Source of the DNA: Scylla paramamosain
Lineage: Eukaryota; Arthropoda; Malacostraca; Decapoda; Portunidae
DNA length: 64,000 nt
Assembly (NCBI RefSeq): GCF_035594125.1
Contig: NC_087178.1
Span: forward strand, 5,706,001 to 5,770,000
Reading direction: 5' to 3'
Shown: positions 38,901 through 52,454 of the stretch, in pieces
How positions within the stretch are numbered: position 1 is the stretch's first letter
Layout of the letters: the number at the start of each line of letters is the position of its first letter
The notes under the pieces: generated by a model
What the model saw: the letters and a program-made list of their open reading frames with translations, nothing else
Database searches by the model: none
What the model was told of the DNA's origin: nothing
Translations under genes and position numbers: made by a program

Positions 38901-41900
38901 TTGAGTTTTTGAGGCACTGAACAATACCAAGTTTGCTCTGCCCTAATCAGAAATTTTAGAAAGATCAGAAGTCAAGCGTTCTGTGGCTTCCCTGCGTGAA
39001 ATGTTTACTTCCTGAATGGTTGGACATCTATGAAAAGACGTGGAAAAGTGCAGGGTGGTATTGTCAGCATAGAAGTGGATAGGACAAGAAGTTTGGTTTA
39101 GAAGGTCATTGATGAATAATAAGAAGAGAGTGGGTGACAGGACAAGACCATGAGGAACACCACTGTTAATAGATTTAGGGGAAGAACAGTGACCGTCTAC
39201 CACAAACAACATAAAACCCTGAATAAACTACAAATTGAATCAGTGCCAAGGATGGATTCTGCTGTGATCTATCTATCTATATAACAGGTCAGCAATCACA
39301 CATGGGGTGGCTCAGACAAGGCACCACACACTCTGCTAACAAATCGTATTCCTTGGAAGATAAAAACAGTGAAAAATAAAACAGCAAGACAAAAATATTA
39401 GCATTATGTATTGTATCTTAGCTTGTACCTGATTTTTTTGGGGTAGAAAACTAAGCACTAACCTTGTCTAAGTCTCTCTGTGATAGCCATATTTTGATGA
39501 GTTGTATCCCTTGAGTAAGGTTTCTTTTGTTACCCAAGCAATCCATGATGAGCTGCTGCTGCTGCTGCATTGCCACATCAACAGCACAGGCCCAGTTGTA
39601 GTGAGGTGTTGAGGGTTGTTCATCACCTGAGTACTTTGCTGGAAATTAGTAAAGGAAGTAATGGAAAGTTATGGTGAGTGGTAGTATTTGAATACCTTGG
39701 CACATTCACAGCAACATGCAACAAACTATACCACTAAAAGCAAGGTATGAAATCTTTATAAACACTTGGAAGAAAGAAAGGGATGAAAAAGAGTAGATTT
39801 TGCACTTTCTAGCTGTAGAATGAGAAGAAATGTTATAGAATGGTTAGTGATCAGGGGCAAATGTATCAAATAGCAGTGAATGAGTTAAACCAACTTCTAT
39901 TGTGCTGTTTCTGTTATTATAGAGGAAATGTTTATCTTTTCTATCTCTGTTATTATAGAGAAAAGGTTTATCTTTTCTATCTATCTTGCATCTATACTGG
40001 TATTTGAACTCTTTGGCAAATCTTGCTACTATTCCTTTACACACTTAACCTCATCTCAGACATGTAATGCTTAACACAATCTATCACTTTCAGTCTTCTT
40101 ACATTGTAGCTGCTTTGCATCCACAGGTTAATTTGATAATTCTACTCAACAATAAATAAACAATGCAGATCAGACAGACAAATGCAATACAGAAACCCAC
40201 ATGGTATTTCATTCTATATTCTATCTATCCATATACCAGGCTGGTAATCTCACAAGGGGTGGCCTAGACAAGGCCCCACACACTCACACACACATCTTCC
40301 ACACTCTTAGCCCTGTTGGCCCATGGTGGAATGGGACAATCTATATTACAAAAAGACAAATCATGAATGGCAATGTACCTCCAGTATCTCCAGGAAAGAA
40401 CCAGCTGGGCTCCAGATTACTCCGTTCAGGTGAAAATTTTGTTAATTTGAAGCTCTCCTGGTCTGGTACAGGGTACAAATTCACTTTCCATTTCTTCCCA
40501 AAGTCTCCAGAAGGTGTGATCTATGTGAGGATGAAGACTTAGCTTTACTTGATGTAGATTTATGAGAAAAATGCTAACAACTTCATCTTCTCATAACATC
40601 AAACTTCACCTTGCATTCTTGGTTTATTTTGTCTCTCATCAGCAAACATTACACAAGTAAGGTGAAAACAAAAAGCTGTGTTCAACCTTTAGATCTTGAA
40701 ATTGCCCATCACAAAATATAAACATTAGTATTAGTTCTTAATTATCATATAATACACAGACATATCAAATACTTACTTGTAAGACGGGTCGACAAGGCAC
40801 CCCTAAGTGTGTTGTCCAGCACTGTTTCTGGACAATATCTGTCTTGTCTAGCAGGCTCTTGGCAACCCATGACAAGTATCGAATACGCTTTGCCAGCCAC
40901 CTTCCATTCCGCCAGTCAGACGCATTAACACACTTCTGCTCCAAAATAACACACACAAGTTAGCACCACCATGCTGCACAAGGCTGTGAGATTAGGCTGA
41001 AAAGACTATAACAATGCAAAACTTGAAAGACTGGCAAAGTGCTGTGTTTTGTACATAAAGCTGAAGGGGACTTGTAACTGATACTGATGGTGATGATGAT
41101 GATCAGTAATGGTCCCTTACCCTTGGAAGAATCATCATGACATCAATGGTGGGATTCACAGTGGTGACAGTGCCAGATGCAAAGGAGCCAACCACTTCTA
41201 TCTTTGTTGGAGCAGCAAAGGTGATGTTTCCAGTGATCTTTGGCATTGTCTCCAGCAGAGGATCATGAATGCCCTTCCTGGCCAACTTGTGGTTATCATT
41301 TAACTGTTCAGAAAATAAGATATTACATAAAGCCAGCCTGTCATATGTATACATGAAAAATATATATGTACATATTGTTCAGTATTAAAAATTCAGGATC
41401 ATAAAGTTTCCTGAAGTCATTTATTGTCTTACCTCAATTGGACTAAACTCAGGTAAGGAGGTGAGGTGAGCTGACAACTTTGTAAGCCACTGTGAAAACT
41501 GCTGGCGACGTTTCTCCTTCACACTCACTTCAGCAAGCAGTTCCTCCATCTAATTAAGAAAAACGATCCATCAACATACAGCACTGGAAACTTTACAACC
41601 ACATGTATATAATTTTGGTTAGTTCTATACAGCCAGGTAGTGTAGCCAAGTGACAGAGGTACTTCATCTTACCTGCATGCGGAAGAGATTGGAATGGTAC
41701 AACATCTGGGTTTCTCTGAGCATGTTCAACTCATCCATTGTTGGTGGTTTGTACAAGTTGGTGTGACTGTCCTTAACTTTCCCATGTTTGGTGTGTTTTC
41801 CTCCCTGAAAAGAAAAAGGTTAAGATATGTACAGAAGATTGTGGAAAAGAATTAGTGAATCAAATAACAATGTACGTATTATGATCATCTAAAATCTGTT

Positions 41901-43666
41901 CACATGGTTCACTAGACAATTACTTGGTTTAATTTGTGGACATTATTTCTACATCATACTATTTGAGGATAACTGCTGAGTAACATTTAAATTATATTCT
42001 TTTACCTGCTCCTGCTGAGTTCGCTTGTTGTTTTTATTTTGTTCATCCTGTTCCTCATCAATGTCATCATTATCATCATCCTCTTCTTCATCTACATCCT
42101 CCTCCTCCTCATCATCATCAAAGCCGGCATCTTCACTTTCATAATCCTTATCCATGACCTGCAGAATGTGGAGTTGAGTGGTGAGGGTGAGATGTTTATC
42201 AGGTGAAGAGTAAAAGAGGCAAGAGACACTGGATCATAAACGGGTGCTTCTTCCTTGTTCTACATTGGTCATACTTGGATTTAAATGTTCACATACTGAG
42301 TGTTCACAACTTCATCTAGTAATTAATTCCAGGAAAGGTTAATGAATGGTGATTAGTCTTAATAATGAGCTGTTGGTCTGCCTATCCATACACTATTAAT
42401 ATTTGTCTATTGTGATGACAAACGTAGGTGTTTTGAAGATAAAGCTTATTACACATGCATTTTTTTTTTTTTATGTAAAAGGGGCACTGGCCAAGAGCAA
42501 CAAAATAAAAAGAAAAAAAAGATGCACTGTGGTGCCACTCCCCAGAGTCAGAAATGATCATCGAAAATTAGAGGCTGGAGTCTCCCCCTAATTTACAAAG
42601 TTAGTGACTTCAAAAGCTTACGATAGCGTAGCGGGGAGTATAGGGGGACGGATATTTTTTGGGAATTTCCACAAAGTGTGTTTTTCTCCTTAGACTTTTG
42701 GGGTTTTCCAAATTTGGCCTTCTTCACCCTAAAACCCTGCTTTCCTACAAAGTCCCCAAGCTTGCTTGTCCTGGAGAGGGGCGGCAATAGAATACATAAG
42801 GAGCCGCTGCTGATAAGATTTACCGAGGATGCAAGTATCAAGGTAAACTAAGATATGAACGAAAGTAATGTAACATGAAGAGGCGTGAGGCAGGGGTACC
42901 AACACCTACTTATCCTTCCAGTTTCTACCAGACAGCAATACGAGTGTTCTCCCTAAACATTCCTATCTGTCAAAACTCACATATCATCACTGCCTGCCTG
43001 GCTACAATAAATGCTCGGGATCCATCATATTATCAGCTCTCATCACTGGTCTACCCTTGGTAGAACACACCATGCTTACCTCGTCAATTCCAGCTTTGTG
43101 TTTCATGGGGGAGGAGATACGGGAGAAAACACAGGAAGCTTAACACAATGCAGCGTCACACGAGTCCAGTTTGTTTACGTTTCCCACGTGGTCCGGCAGC
43201 AAGTATACGACCCGCTGCCAGCCGCACGATTCATAATATCACCATTATTTCCCATTGTTTCTCTCATGATATTTTCTTCTCAGTATACCCAGCTCCTTAC
43301 ATGCTATTATAAAGTCATCTTTACATTTAATGAATTTAGATTTCTAGTTTGTTTGCATGATAATAAAAACTGTATTCATTGCTTTCTTCAGATTATTTTT
43401 TTTACGGGATAGCAAAATAGTTACGTCAAGAATTTGAGATGTTTTTGTATTCTCGTTCATTCAGAGACAGTAAGAAATCATGTTTGCATTCATTACGATA
43501 ATTATAAGTGTTTGACAATGTTTTTTTTCAGGTAATCTATATATCATTTGTAAATATGTCTTCCCGTCTAGCATGATATACGACTTGCAATAACATTATT
43601 CGCATTTCATAAACAGGTGCTTTCTGTCCGCCTCTGACTCACCTTTTTTGGGCTAGTTTCATCCAT
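32489..43666 (-). CDS. NOL6: Nucleolar protein 6 (NOL6/Nrap, Utp22 family), 22 exons, complete
   Basis: Component of the small-subunit processome, acting in the nucleolus in pre-18S rRNA processing. Exons in transcript order: 43643-43666, 42006-42158, 41673-41804, 41433-41549, 41121-41303, 40777-40938, 40379-40520, 39463-39638, 37914-38034, 37263-37420, 36649-36765, 36191-36535, 35624-35892, 35273-35450, 35037-35115, 34635-34786, 34250-34413, 33876-34126, 33507-33766, 33202-33396, 32917-33018 and 32489-32623. These give 1,204 residues, close to human NOL6. Family signatures are VVGSFASGT near the N-terminal nucleotidyltransferase-like fold, [83 protein letters not shown] and a C-terminal [10 protein letters not shown]. 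Exon 2 encodes an acidic Asp/Glu tract. The exon 11 donor is uncertain (see findings). Confidence 0.95.
35893..36098. repeat. A-rich (AAAT)n tract in a NOL6 intron
   Basis: Poly-A followed by about 170 bp of AAAT/AATA tetranucleotides immediately upstream (in transcript sense) of the exon at 35624-35892. On the minus strand it reads as a long T-rich polypyrimidine-like stretch next to the acceptor. Confidence 0.9.
37473..37670 (-). mobile_element. LINE 3'-end fragment, copy A
   Basis: On the + strand it reads poly-T, ACATAGGGACACTGGCCT, then GATGCCAGTCCCA and a TGTCTTGAGACC segment. This matches the 3' end of the longer element at 38123. It lies in a NOL6 intron, on the NOL6 sense strand. 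Confidence 0.7.
38123..39225 (-). mobile_element. Non-LTR retrotransposon (LINE), 3' half, decayed
   Basis: On the minus strand, frame-shifted pieces encode reverse transcriptase and C-terminal signatures. [20 protein letters not shown] is RT motif 4/5-like. It is followed by FYADN, where the catalytic YADD would stand. Then come [15 protein letters not shown], the palm-to-thumb segment, and a C-terminal [20 protein letters not shown]. The element ends in an A-rich 3' tail (poly-T on +). The last Asp of YADD is Asn and there are several frame changes, so it is inactive. Clade (Jockey/CR1-like) is unresolved. Confidence 0.8.
39262..39347 (+). mobile_element. Dispersed repeat family R1, copy 2 (short)
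   Basis: Shares CTATCTATCTATATAACAG, GGGGTGGCTCAGACAAGGC and CACACACT with the copies at 40222 and 23811. Confidence 0.55.
39700..39884 (+). mobile_element. piggyBac-like MITE, copy 2
   Basis: Shares GAAATCTTTATAAACA and TAGATTTTGCACTTTCTAG words with the copies at 31938 and 62556. It ends in CAGTGAATGAG followed by TTAA (39885-39888). The left end is diverged and its boundary is approximate. Confidence 0.55.
39905..39985. repeat. Tandem duplication of about 38 bp
   Basis: Two copies of CTGTTATTATAGAG followed by A-rich bases and GTTTATCTTTTCTATCT, in a NOL6 intron. Confidence 0.75.
40222..40345 (+). mobile_element. Dispersed repeat family R1, copy 3
   Basis: Longest copy of the family: CTATCTATCCATATACCAG, GGTGGCCTAGACAAGGCCCC, then CACACTCTTAGCCCTGTTGG and CCCATGGTGGAATGGGAC. 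Copy 1 is in the opposite orientation at 23811-23930. Confidence 0.6.
42460..42585 (-). mobile_element. LINE 3'-end fragment, copy B
   Basis: On + it reads poly-T, ATGTAAAAGGGGCACTGGCC, then AAGAGCAACAAAATAAAAAG and GGTGCCACTCCCCAGAGTC. This matches the 3' tails at 37473 and 38123. It lies in NOL6 intron 1, again on the NOL6 sense strand. Confidence 0.7.
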
Positions 43667-44752
43667 TGTGAAAAAAAAAAAAAAAAAAATGAGAATGAAT
43701 GTTGTGATCTGATGTACTGATCTACCCCAACCTCGTCATGGTAACATTACCTACCGGTCTGCATGCACGGCAGCTCGTATGTCCCCTCATCATATGCCAC
43801 TCAGGTACATTCCCTCTGGAGTGCAGCTTCAATGGATAAATCATACAATACTTTGAGCAATATTTATTGCAAACTTTGTGTAGAAATTCAAGCATTAACA
43901 AGCACAAATATTGTGCAGATGTATTTGAAATAAGTAAGTAATAAATATATAATATATTGAAATCGTCAAAAACAAAACAACACATCCTGGCGGCTATAAT
44001 ATATCATATAATCTATCTTTGAGGGAAATCTGATAAGTAGAATGCAATGCATCAATGATATACATTAGAAGAATATGTGATAATGTGTAAACACTGGACA
44101 GATAAAACCTGTAACACATGTTCAATGTACAACAAATTGTTCCGATTTACAACAACAGTTCATAAATTTGGTGTCAGTCCTCACGGAAATGATAGCACCA
44201 GGTAAAGATATACTGTTTGCTTCTTGTCAATATTGGATTACAGGATGGGCCTTAACAACATTATCTGCAGGATAGTTCACCATAGCGTTATCGTGTATAC
44301 TGCGGACATGCACGCCTCCAAAAATGTATCATGTATATAATATGTTATGTTCAGACAGCTGTGAGCGTTGTTGAATACAGTGAATGTAAGGGACCACAGC
44401 ACTAGTCTGCTGAAAGCACAAACTTGACAAACCAACCGCCGGTGGCTGTGTGGTGAAGAGTGAAGAGTGTTACTGCTCTCACAAAACAGGGGCCAGTTTG
44501 GGATCTCAAGCCAGACCGGGAGATGAGTTATATAAATTTACAAAACAACAAACCAGACACCAAAGCCTGACTCCGCGCTCCGCGCTTCCACATCCCGGAC
44601 AGCGCCCCGCCCCGCCAGCCGCCGAGCACCCGGCGGGGCGCAGCCAATGTGATGGCACCCGGCAGTGGGCGTGTCCCGGGGCACGGGGCCGCGGCCTGCT
44701 TGCCCTTCTGTATCGCCACCACCTTCACACAGAATTTGTGCCCTTCCCTTCA
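43667..44752. other. Intergenic sequence upstream of NOL6
   Basis: A poly-A run (43671-43690) adjoins the NOL6 start. No supported ORF. A GC-rich segment (44560-44710) next to a weakly tRNA-like segment (44440-44515) has no assignable function. Confidence 0.4.
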
Positions 44753-44896
<144 letters not shown>

Positions 44897-45118
44897 TTTC
44901 AAAAGAATAAATATACATGTTAAATTACGAAATCAATAATGGCCTAAGAGTAGAATATAATATTGTGTAAATCAGTAGTGCAAAATACTTCGTTTTGTGG
45001 CTATTAAGAACCAGATGTGGAGGGCGGCGCCCCGCGATGCGTCACGAGCCTCTGGTAGAGTGGTTCCCTGGCGGGGCTCCGTGGCGGGACTTGTTTAGGC
45101 AAAGCCAAAGCCAGTCTT

Positions 45119-47841
<2,723 letters not shown>

Positions 47842-47924
<83 letters not shown>
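47842..47924. repeat. (GA)n microsatellite
   Basis: About 83 bp of pure GA. Confidence 0.95.
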
Positions 47925-47927
<3 letters not shown>

Positions 47928-48456
47928 ATAAAGAATACGTGAAAGTAAACACATCAATTTCTATACAAAGCAAACTAATAATCAATAGATACCAACATCA
48001 ACTATGAAATGAATCAGAAAAAAAAAGAAACACGCACACACACACACACACACAAAAGCGAGTCCTGAAAATTGAGTTACGGTACACTGACATGAAAACA
48101 AGTCAATGAATCAGTAAATACAAACACCAACACACATTAATCATCCTTACATTGTCTCCTTGTCGCTGCTGAGTCACTGAAATGCTGAACAGAGACTTAG
48201 CATAAAGAATAATAATCTTAAGGGCAAGTGGCAGGTGTTTCTATTCATTAACCTTTTGTAAACCAGGGCTCGATTATGCACTTTAAAAATCCGGATCCAT
48301 AAATTCACTCTTTAGTAACTACATGCAAGGTGATCAGAGAATGTAATGTAAGAAGACAGCTAGAACTTATTCCTCAGTGGCAAGTCAGTCATTCCTCCCT
48401 TCGAGTCCTGCATGTTACCTAATCCCACATTCCTAGGCACTCTGGCCTCTCATCAT

Positions 48457-48654
48457 TTGAAACGCTTTGCTCTCTTACCACAACTATTTTCAAAGGCCAC
48501 ATAGATGACTAGCCGAGTTCTCAAGACTCTTTCTCCTGTTCATCTGTCACTGAAACCATAAAAAGACACCCTTGAAAACCCGTGTAACTTCAAATAGAGC
48601 CTTCTGAATGTAGTGGAGGTGCGGGGCAGAAGTGTTTCAGGATATGATCCCAAG
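48457..48654. mobile_element. MITE family M1, copy 1
   Basis: Shares ACTATTTTCAAAGGCCACA, TTCTCCTGTT, AAAACCCGTGTAACTTCAA and GTAGTGGAGGTGCGG with 51620-51841. The right end GTTTCAGGATATGATCCC resembles the terminal sequence of the complete copy at 52241. Confidence 0.65.
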
Positions 48655-48841
48655 ACTATTTTCCAAGGCCACAGTGATGGTTAGTCAGGTTTTCACGGGT
48701 GTTCCTTTCCTCACTGGTGATGCAGCATTGTATAAACCATCACTAGATGATCAAAACACTCTTGAAAACCCCAATAACTTTCACTAGGGCCCGTTGGAAG
48801 TAGCGGAGGTCAAGCGGGGAAGTGTCTGAATGTGTGGTTCC
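48652..48841. mobile_element. MITE family M1, copy 2
   Basis: Directly abuts copy 1 in the same orientation. Shares ACTATTTTCCAAGGCCACAG, GTCAGGTTTTCACGGGTG and TAACTTTCACTAGGGC. The left terminal repeat is missing. It ends about 30 bp from the stop codon of the TEH-like gene, so it probably lies in its 3' UTR or flank. Confidence 0.6.
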
Positions 48842-48873
48842 TGTAATGGCGTGAACAGAGGCGTTAGAAAGGC

Positions 48874-49701
48874 TTACTCTTCCGGCATGTTGATGGAGGT
48901 GTCGCGGTCCTTCTCTTCCTCGTGGCTCCTGTTCTTCTTGTCCATCATCTCGTTGTCCTCCCTGCTCAGGTCCCTCCCGGCCTCGCAGTCCTCCTCATCC
49001 AGGTCGTCGTCGTCGTCGTCCTCGTTCTCCATATTGCACGAGGCGTCCTCCTGGTCCGGGGGCAGCTGGTACTGGCAGCGCCGCTTTTGGCAGCCCGGGT
49101 ACCACCAGTAACTGACGACGCCCAGGGAGATGCCGCAAAGCATGTTGGGGATGAGCAGCGCCATGATGATGTACTGCACCTCCTTGTTCCAGTCGTAGTT
49201 GGTGATGACCAGGTCTGGGTCGGCGCGGGAGTAGTAGCAGGGGAAGATGGATCCCTCGGGCGCGTAGTTGTAGCTGAAGACGGTGCAGTTGGTGGCGGGG
49301 GGGTAGCCGCACGCCTTGATGTTGATGAAGATGGGCAGGCCGCGCCCCACCCACAGCTCGTCGTCGTCGTCAATGTCCTGGCCCTCGAAGTCAGCCATGG
49401 GCACCAGCATATAGTTGACGTAGATCTGGTCACACTCGAAGATGTCCCTGGTGCAGCCGTGCTTGCAGGACGACCACGTGCAGTTCTTGGTGCCCATCTC
49501 GTGGTCCGAGCGGACGGTCTTGCACACTACAGGGTCAGGATCGAAGTTCGCCATGAGAGTCGAGATGGAAGGATCGAGCACCCACGGGATCATGAACATG
49601 AACACGAAGGAAGAGACGCAGGCCGTGGTGCCGAGCGTGAGGGTGGTGTAGTACTTCAACTGACTCAGAAAGCTTTCTTCCTTCTCTGGAGGAGGTTCCA
49701 T
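48874..49701 (-). CDS. TipE homologue (TEH-like) sodium-channel auxiliary subunit, 275 residues
   Basis: Arthropod TipE-family protein. In insects these two-pass membrane proteins assist expression and gating of the Para voltage-gated sodium channel. It is a single coding exon. TM1 is at about residues 19-42 (ending MIPWVLDPS) and TM2 at about 177-200 (ending SYWWYPGC). The extracellular loop has paired cysteines, including NCTWSSCKHGC at 73-83, the string FPCYYSRADPD before TM2, and sequons at N73 and N138. The cytoplasmic tail is strongly acidic (run of Asp near 219-223). The short loop without EGF-like inserts places it with the TEH1/TEH2-type members; the exact orthologue is unresolved. 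A 284-codon ORF on the opposite strand is a GC-rich shadow. It lies 6.4 kb from the TipE gene on the same strand. Confidence 0.9.
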   Translation of the reverse strand: MEPPPEKEESFLSQLKYYTTLTLGTTACVSSFVFMFMIPWVLDPSISTLMANFDPDPVVCKTVRSDHEMGTKNCTWSSCKHGCTRDIFECDQIYVNYMLVPMADFEGQDIDDDDELWVGRGLPIFINIKACGYPPATNCTVFSYNYAPEGSIFPCYYSRADPDLVITNYDWNKEVQYIIMALLIPNMLCGISLGVVSYWWYPGCQKRRCQYQLPPDQEDASCNMENEDDDDDDLDEEDCEAGRDLSREDNEMMDKKNRSHEEEKDRDTSINMPEE

Positions 49702-50411
49702 TTTGGTTTTGTATTAACTATCAAGCTCGATGCAGTCAAGACAATGAAAAGTACAGGGAAGTGGACGGTAAGGTGAGAGTGGAAGGCAAGTGTGTGGGTG
49801 GAGATGGAGTATCTTCAGCAGAAGCACCTGGAGGAGGCGGAGCTGCAGGGACTGTCGGCTAAGACTGGCGCAGGATCGAAACTAAACGTGGCTCACCAAT
49901 TAGAAAGTTCCACCGAGTTCATGACAACAGACGGATGAGCACAGTGAAAGAAAAATACTTTGTGAACTATGTACATCTGTGATTTGTGACTTGTTTATCT
50001 TAGGTATCACACGAGTTCTCATCCACACATTGACTTAGAATTTTATAGCTTGTACAATTTAAATCTGAGCTACACGCTAAATAACAACAGGACTAGGCAC
50101 TTTTAAAATATATGTATATATTTACAGTAGAATTTCAAGCTGGAAACAACCGCTAAAGTCAGTATCGATATAATGTTTTGCTTGAGTATACGTGATGCTT
50201 GTGTGCGTGCTAGGCTGCGGGGAGGAGTCACCAGACCAACCCTTGCATCAACCGTTAGCGTATCGCCAGGACAGGTAGCTAGGACGCGCACTCCTCCGCT
50301 ACAAGCGCCATGCAGCCTCTGCCTCGCGCGACAGCACTCCAGCGGCTGGGACTAATGTGGTGGGTCTAGTACGGTACGTCTGTTACTAAGGTCCAAGCTG
50401 TGTCTTTTATC
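49702..50411. other. 5' flank of the TEH-like gene and intergenic sequence
   Basis: Probable promoter and 5' UTR of the minus-strand TEH-like gene, then AT-rich sequence. A GC-rich stretch at 50200-50400 precedes the ATG at 50412 on the + strand. Confidence 0.35.
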
Positions 50412-50588
50412 ATGAGGGTCTTGGCTACACTTGGGACTCGCTGCCTGGCTACCGCTGCCCCCAAGTCCTGCGTGGTGGCGGCGCGTCTACTGGGGCAACG
50501 CTACGGTACGGCAGCTGAGGTCGAGTTGACGCCTACGCCTATGTATGCTTCAATAGGTTGTGTTGATTACAAAGTTTGTGTCCAGTGA
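50412..50588 (+). other. Candidate first exon with mitochondrial-type presequence
   Basis: From the ATG at 50412 the frame reads MRVLATLGTRCLATAAPKSC and continues VVAARLLGQRYG. It is rich in Arg, Ala and Leu without acidic residues, as expected for a matrix-targeting peptide. The frame stops at 50588. Potential donors are GCTACG/GTACGG at about 50507 and AATAG/GTTGTG at about 50556. GC-rich sequence upstream could be a promoter. No downstream exon was found, so this may be the start of a gene whose other exons I cannot recognise, or chance. Confidence 0.3.
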
Positions 50589-51474
50589 TGCTATCGTTGT
50601 CTGAAGGTTGCCGTGGGTGGAGTTCGCGCCCCGGCAAGGTTTGGTCAAGCAGCGAAAGAAGTTATGAAGTTATTGTCGCCGAGCGGCCAAAAATCTAACT
50701 TTTTTTCCCTTTTTTGTGTTGCGGAGAAATGAGCGATTAACTCTAGACGAGGTGCGTACACTGGAGAAGAGTCTGTGCAGCGAGAGGAAGCTTTGTGGAC
50801 TCAGCGAATGACTCTATGCTATTGGAATACTTTGATCGTGAGTACTGAGAGGGGCGAGGGTGTGGGTGCTCACTGGTTGGGGATGAGCGTGTAGTCACTT
50901 GATCGTGTGCACCGTCACAACAGTTCGTCAAACTGCACTGGTTCTTTATTGACTGGAAAAGAGATAAAGGAACATATTAACAGGAGTGGTACACGTAAAC
51001 AGAACACACACACACACACACACATTCACTTCTCCACAACACGCCAATCACCTGTCCAGCATGACAACTGGATCACTGAGACAAACAAAGCAAATGAACA
51101 AAACACTTCAACACAACTCCTGAGTGTGTCCCGCTAATGCAGTGTGACAACTAACCCTTATCCAACCCCTGAACATACACCGTGGTGAACACACAGACAC
51201 ACACAGCTTACCAAGACAAACACTCCAGGAGCATCCAGCACGGGAACTAACCTGTGTAACACTGTACTGCATTACACCTGCCATAAAATCCAATGAGAGA
51301 AGCACCTTTGTAACATTAACACAGCTACAACACCAGGAAACACACACACACACACACACGGTACTAAAGGATAAGAAACATCGCTGACTTAAGAGGACCT
51401 AACCTGAATTGACATCACACCTGTCGCAAAATTCAGTGACAGAAGCACTTTTGTAATATTAACACAACTAGATT

Positions 51475-51535
<61 letters not shown>

Positions 51536-51619
51536 AAGGTAACTAAAGAATAAGAAACCTCAGGGACAGAGTTTCAGTCCTTCCTTGATCTCAGCATACC
51601 ACGGCACCCCAGCTCCATA
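50589..51619. other. Intergenic sequence
   Basis: No supported gene. A short CA run near 51340-51359 precedes the long (CA)n at 51477. The words CACCTGxCxxAAAxTxCA and AGAAGCAC(C/T)TTTGTAA recur near 51280 and 51420, suggesting a local duplication. Confidence 0.4.
51477..51533. repeat. (CA)n microsatellite
   Basis: About 57 bp of CA dinucleotides. Confidence 0.95.
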
Positions 51620-51841
51620 ACCCGGATTAAGAAACGCTTTGCTCTCTCACCACGACTATTTTCAAAGGCCATAGAGATGATTAGCCGGGATCTCGAGAGT
51701 GTTTCTCCTGTTAATAACGTATAAATCTTGTAAATCTGTCAATAAAACCGCTGAAACACCCTCAAAAACCCGTGTAGCTTCAACTAGAGCCTTGTGAAAG
51801 TAGTGGAGATGCGGCGCAGAAATGACTCAGAATATGGTCCT
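51620..51841. mobile_element. MITE family M1, copy 3
   Basis: Closest relative of copy 1, sharing GAAACGCTTTGCTCTCTxACC, TTTCAAAGGCCA and AAAACCCGTGTAGCTTCAAC, and ending CAGAATATGGTCCT. Confidence 0.65.
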
Positions 51842-52240
51842 AGCATATGGCAGTGCTGGGGCGTTTGTAACTCGTCCTCGCTCTTATTAACTCAACAAGA
51901 TTAATAGTCTCACCCTAAACTTCTGCACGGAAGGAACACCCACATCAAAAAGCACAGTTAACCTTACATCAAACAGAACATTCCAGGGAAAGGCAGTTTG
52001 GTTACATTACTACAACACACACACTCTACTCAACATACTATCGCTCATCGTAAGGTAACACGTCTAGTCACATAACACAGTGCGCGGGGACAGTACTCAA
52101 GGTCATCCTGCTACGTATCAAACTGGCCACATTCATTTGCCTTGTAACAGAGAAGGGAGATTGATGAAAACCCTACACAGTGCTATACTTCGCTGCCTAC
52201 TCTGCAATATCTAGGTTACTCATGTGTTCGTTATCCACCC

Positions 52241-52454
52241 AGGGTTCGTATTTTGAAACACTCATTAAGGCTGCAACTTTGAAAGGCCACGGGGATGATC
52301 AGTCAGGTTTCCGTGGGTGTTTTTCTTGCTAATGGTTTAAAGTTGTTCAGCTGTCACCAGGATCATGAAAACACCCCTGAGAGCCATGATGACTTTCACT
52401 AGAGCTTGGTAAACTTTGAGATAAGACTGTAGAGTGTTTGAGAATACGGTCCCT
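52241..52454. mobile_element. MITE family M1, copy 4, with both terminal inverted repeats
   Basis: The left end AGGGTTCGTATTTTGAAAC (52241 on) and the reverse complement of the right end (52434-52454, AGGGACCGTATTCTCAAAC) agree at 17 of 21 positions. The interior matches the other copies (AAAGGCCACGGGGATGAT, GACTTTCACTAGAGC). No ORF. No obvious target duplication, so the superfamily is undecided. Confidence 0.7.

Noticed and set aside
48922..49776. 284-codon + strand ORF antisense to the TEH-like gene
   Set aside because: Same GC-driven shadow effect; no recognisable domain, while the minus frame is a clear TipE-family protein.
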